Positions 6,978 through 7,819 of a stretch of 7,819 nt of DNA are shown here, one piece after another (the stretch's first letter is position 1; each line of letters starts with the position of its first letter). Position numbers and translations under genes: made by a program. The notes under the pieces were generated by a model, which worked only from the letters and a program-made list of their open reading frames with translations, searched no databases and was not told where the DNA came from. This DNA is from Lachnospiraceae bacterium UBA2864 (GTDB lineage: Bacteria > Bacillota > Clostridia > Lachnospirales > Lachnospiraceae): the NCBI GenBank assembly GCA_002350525.1, contig DEFA01000019.1, positions 1-7,819 of the forward strand. Reading direction: 5' to 3'.

Positions 6978-7217
6978 TTTGCCCAATCTCCGACTGCCCT
7001 TCACGCAGTTTAGCATTCATCCTCATTCATAACTTTTCATCACTATTACGCAAACACTTTGGAAGTTTCAGTGTTTCGTATCCTCTGACATGCTACACTC
7101 CCCATCCGGTTTCCCTTTTGGATAAGTCAGGTGATGATAGGGTGCGGAATAATCCGCTTGATACCTTGCCCTATTACATGCTCAAGGTAAATTTACTGTA
7201 GCCCCTTACGGGCGCAC

Positions 7218-7232
7218 GCACATGGTGTTGCT
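7218..7232 (-). other. Group II intron target site in 5' exon (IBS2 + IBS1)
   Basis: These fifteen exon bases are AGCAACAC (IBS2) followed by CATGTGC (IBS1), encoding the SNTMC part of the helicase after the TGTPxSN motif. All 15 can pair with the intron's EBS2 and EBS1 loops, marking this as a retrohoming target site. The 3' exon begins with G at 4710, the presumed IBS3 base; its EBS3 partner was not located. Confidence 0.85.
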
Positions 7233-7819
7233 GACGGGTGTTCCTGTTGCAAATACAATGCCTCTTCCACCATTTAATTCTGAGATATACTGACACTTTA
7301 GCTGCATATCCGTTGACTTTTTTGCTCCGGTACTGCTGATTCCAGATACATTATTCATTTTGGAAAAAATCGCAAGGTTCTTGTATCCATGTGCCTCGTC
7401 AACCATGATGGAATCAATACCCAATTCCTCAAAGGTAATCAGGTCATCTTTTCTGCTTTCCTCGGTCAGCTCCTTTATCTGCTCCTCTAACTTTTTCTTC
7501 TGTGCCTCCATCTGCTTTATGGTCCATCGCTCCCCGTTATTATCCTTCATTTCTGCTATTGCATAGGATATTTCTTCAATCTGCTGATTTACCATTCTTG
7601 CTTTTCTCTCCGGTGATATGGGAATCTTCTCAAACTGAGAGTGTGACATGATGATACAGTCATAATCACCGGTGGCGATTCTGGAAATAAACTGCCTGCG
7701 TCTGCTTTTTTCAAAGTCCCTTTCCGTTGCCACAAGAATATTTGCAGACGGATAAAGCCTTAAAAATTCTCCTGCTGTCTGTCCGATCAGTGCCTTTGGT
7801 ATTAAGTTATACTTATTTA
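7218..7819 (-). CDS. SNF2/DEAH-type ICE helicase, 5' exon in window (N-terminus outside window)
   Basis: This is the in-frame 5' exon of a large superfamily 2 helicase, interrupted by a group II intron. The frame is open to the window edge (first full codon at 7817), giving about 200 residues. The protein starts upstream, outside the window. Visible motifs are a lobe-1 stretch (EFLRLYPSANILVATERDFEKS, split here as EFLRLYPSAN then ILVATERDFEKS), then SHSQFEKIP, a charged coiled-coil-like insert (about 7590-7440), DEAH in SIMVDEAHGYKN (7400-7389) and ATGTPVSNT (motif III, 7250-7222). The Walker A motif must lie upstream. The exon ends with codon TGC (Cys) at 7220-7218. Joined to 2878-4710 it makes SNTMC|ELYVMQLYLQ with no frame change. 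Family knowledge: such giant helicases, often with an N-terminal DNA methylase domain, are common in Clostridia ICEs; the methylase part cannot be seen here. A GTG at 7733 inside the frame is not a convincing start. Confidence 0.9.

Larger units (their letters stand above)
4711..7217 (-). mobile_element. Group II intron (2507 nt) with maturase ORF, inserted in the helicase gene
   Basis: This is a self-splicing retroelement. The 5' end reads GTGCGCCCGTAAGGGGC, matching the GUGYG consensus. The 3' end reads CCTACCTTAT, with the expected AY terminus. Domain V (4773-4806) and domain VI (4711-4772) precede the 3' exon. The maturase ORF occupies domain IV, and domains I-III fill 6631-7217. The boundaries are fixed by three independent facts: terminal consensus, exact phase-0 rejoining of the helicase codons, and EBS1/EBS2 loops that pair with the exon just upstream. 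A second GTGCG at 7221-7217 was considered for the 5' end, but it would break the frame and the EBS pairing. Two exon-binding loops in domain I and the long RT4-RT5 spacer of the protein suggest a IIB-type, bacterial B/chloroplast-like class; this class call is inference. The element looks intact and lies in the sense orientation, as needed for splicing to restore the helicase. Confidence 0.95.
6631..7217 (-). ncRNA. Group II intron ribozyme 5' part (domains I-III and start of IV)
   Basis: This 587-nt stretch carries no gene and is the catalytic RNA scaffold upstream of the maturase ORF. It begins with the GUGCG element and contains both exon-recognition loops: EBS2 (6970-6977) in a GGAG/CUCC-closed loop, and EBS1 (6915-6921) in the loop of a long hairpin. 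A plus-strand open frame across 6842-7201 has no family resemblance and is a shadow of the ribozyme. I did not assign individual DI subdomains, DII or DIII. Confidence 0.85.

Noticed and set aside
6842..7201. Plus-strand 119-codon open frame
   Set aside because: It lies wholly in the group II intron ribozyme; no family resemblance or clear ribosome binding site.
4711..7217. Retron or diversity-generating retroelement as explanation of the reverse transcriptase
   Set aside because: Domain X, the Cys-rich tail, domain V/VI RNA and exact exon rejoining mark a group II intron; no template/variable repeat pair or msr-msd structure was seen.
7217..7221. Alternative intron 5' end at the first GTGCG (7221)
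   Set aside because: It would leave the exon out of frame with GAG at 4710 and shift the IBS/EBS match; the 7217 start satisfies frame, consensus and pairing.

Overview
The window reads as part of a conjugative/integrative element (ICE) from a low-to-mid GC Bacillota, probably a gut Clostridia/Lachnospiraceae-type organism. This rests on the gene set (giant SNF2/DEAH helicase, element-type sortase, SpoVG-family protein, coiled-coil protein), the strong Shine-Dalgarno sites and the codon use. No 16S or other taxonomic marker is present, so the organism is an inference. Every convincing gene lies on the minus strand, so transcription runs from high to low coordinates.

Layout in transcription order. 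(1) 7819-7218: 5' exon of a very large SNF2-type helicase whose N-terminal part lies outside the window. (2) 7217-4711: a complete group II intron of 2507 nt, inserted in the sense orientation exactly between two codons of the helicase, just after the TGTPxSN motif. It encodes a 602-aa reverse transcriptase/maturase (6630-4822). The ribozyme can be delimited from the sequence: a GUGCG 5' end, two exon-binding loops that match the 5' exon over 8 and 7 nt, a 34-nt domain V, a domain VI with a bulged A seven nt from the 3' end, and an AU terminus. Removing 4711-7217 rejoins the helicase frame as ...SNTMC|ELYVMQ.... (3) 4710-2878: 3' exon of the helicase with motifs V and VI and a C-terminal coiled coil. 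(4) 2841-2197: a membrane-anchored sortase. (5) 2204-1824: a very acidic, lysine-free protein of unknown function. (6) 1800-1099: a protein with two tandem SpoVG domains. (7) 1035-166: a coiled-coil protein of the kind found in Clostridia ICEs. Genes 3 to 7 are closely spaced or overlapping and look like one operon. (8) 119-1: a near-perfect giant hairpin (47-bp arms, 25-nt loop) that closes the gene block and runs to the window edge.

How it fits together: the helicase and the small proteins after it look like accessory and DNA-processing genes of an ICE. Helicase production appears to depend on group II intron splicing, because unspliced mRNA meets a stop codon three codons into the intron. 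The most notable points are the fully reconstructable intron/target pairing at a conserved helicase motif, the altered HNH residues of the intron protein, the tandem SpoVG protein, the extremely acidic protein, and the large palindrome at the window edge.
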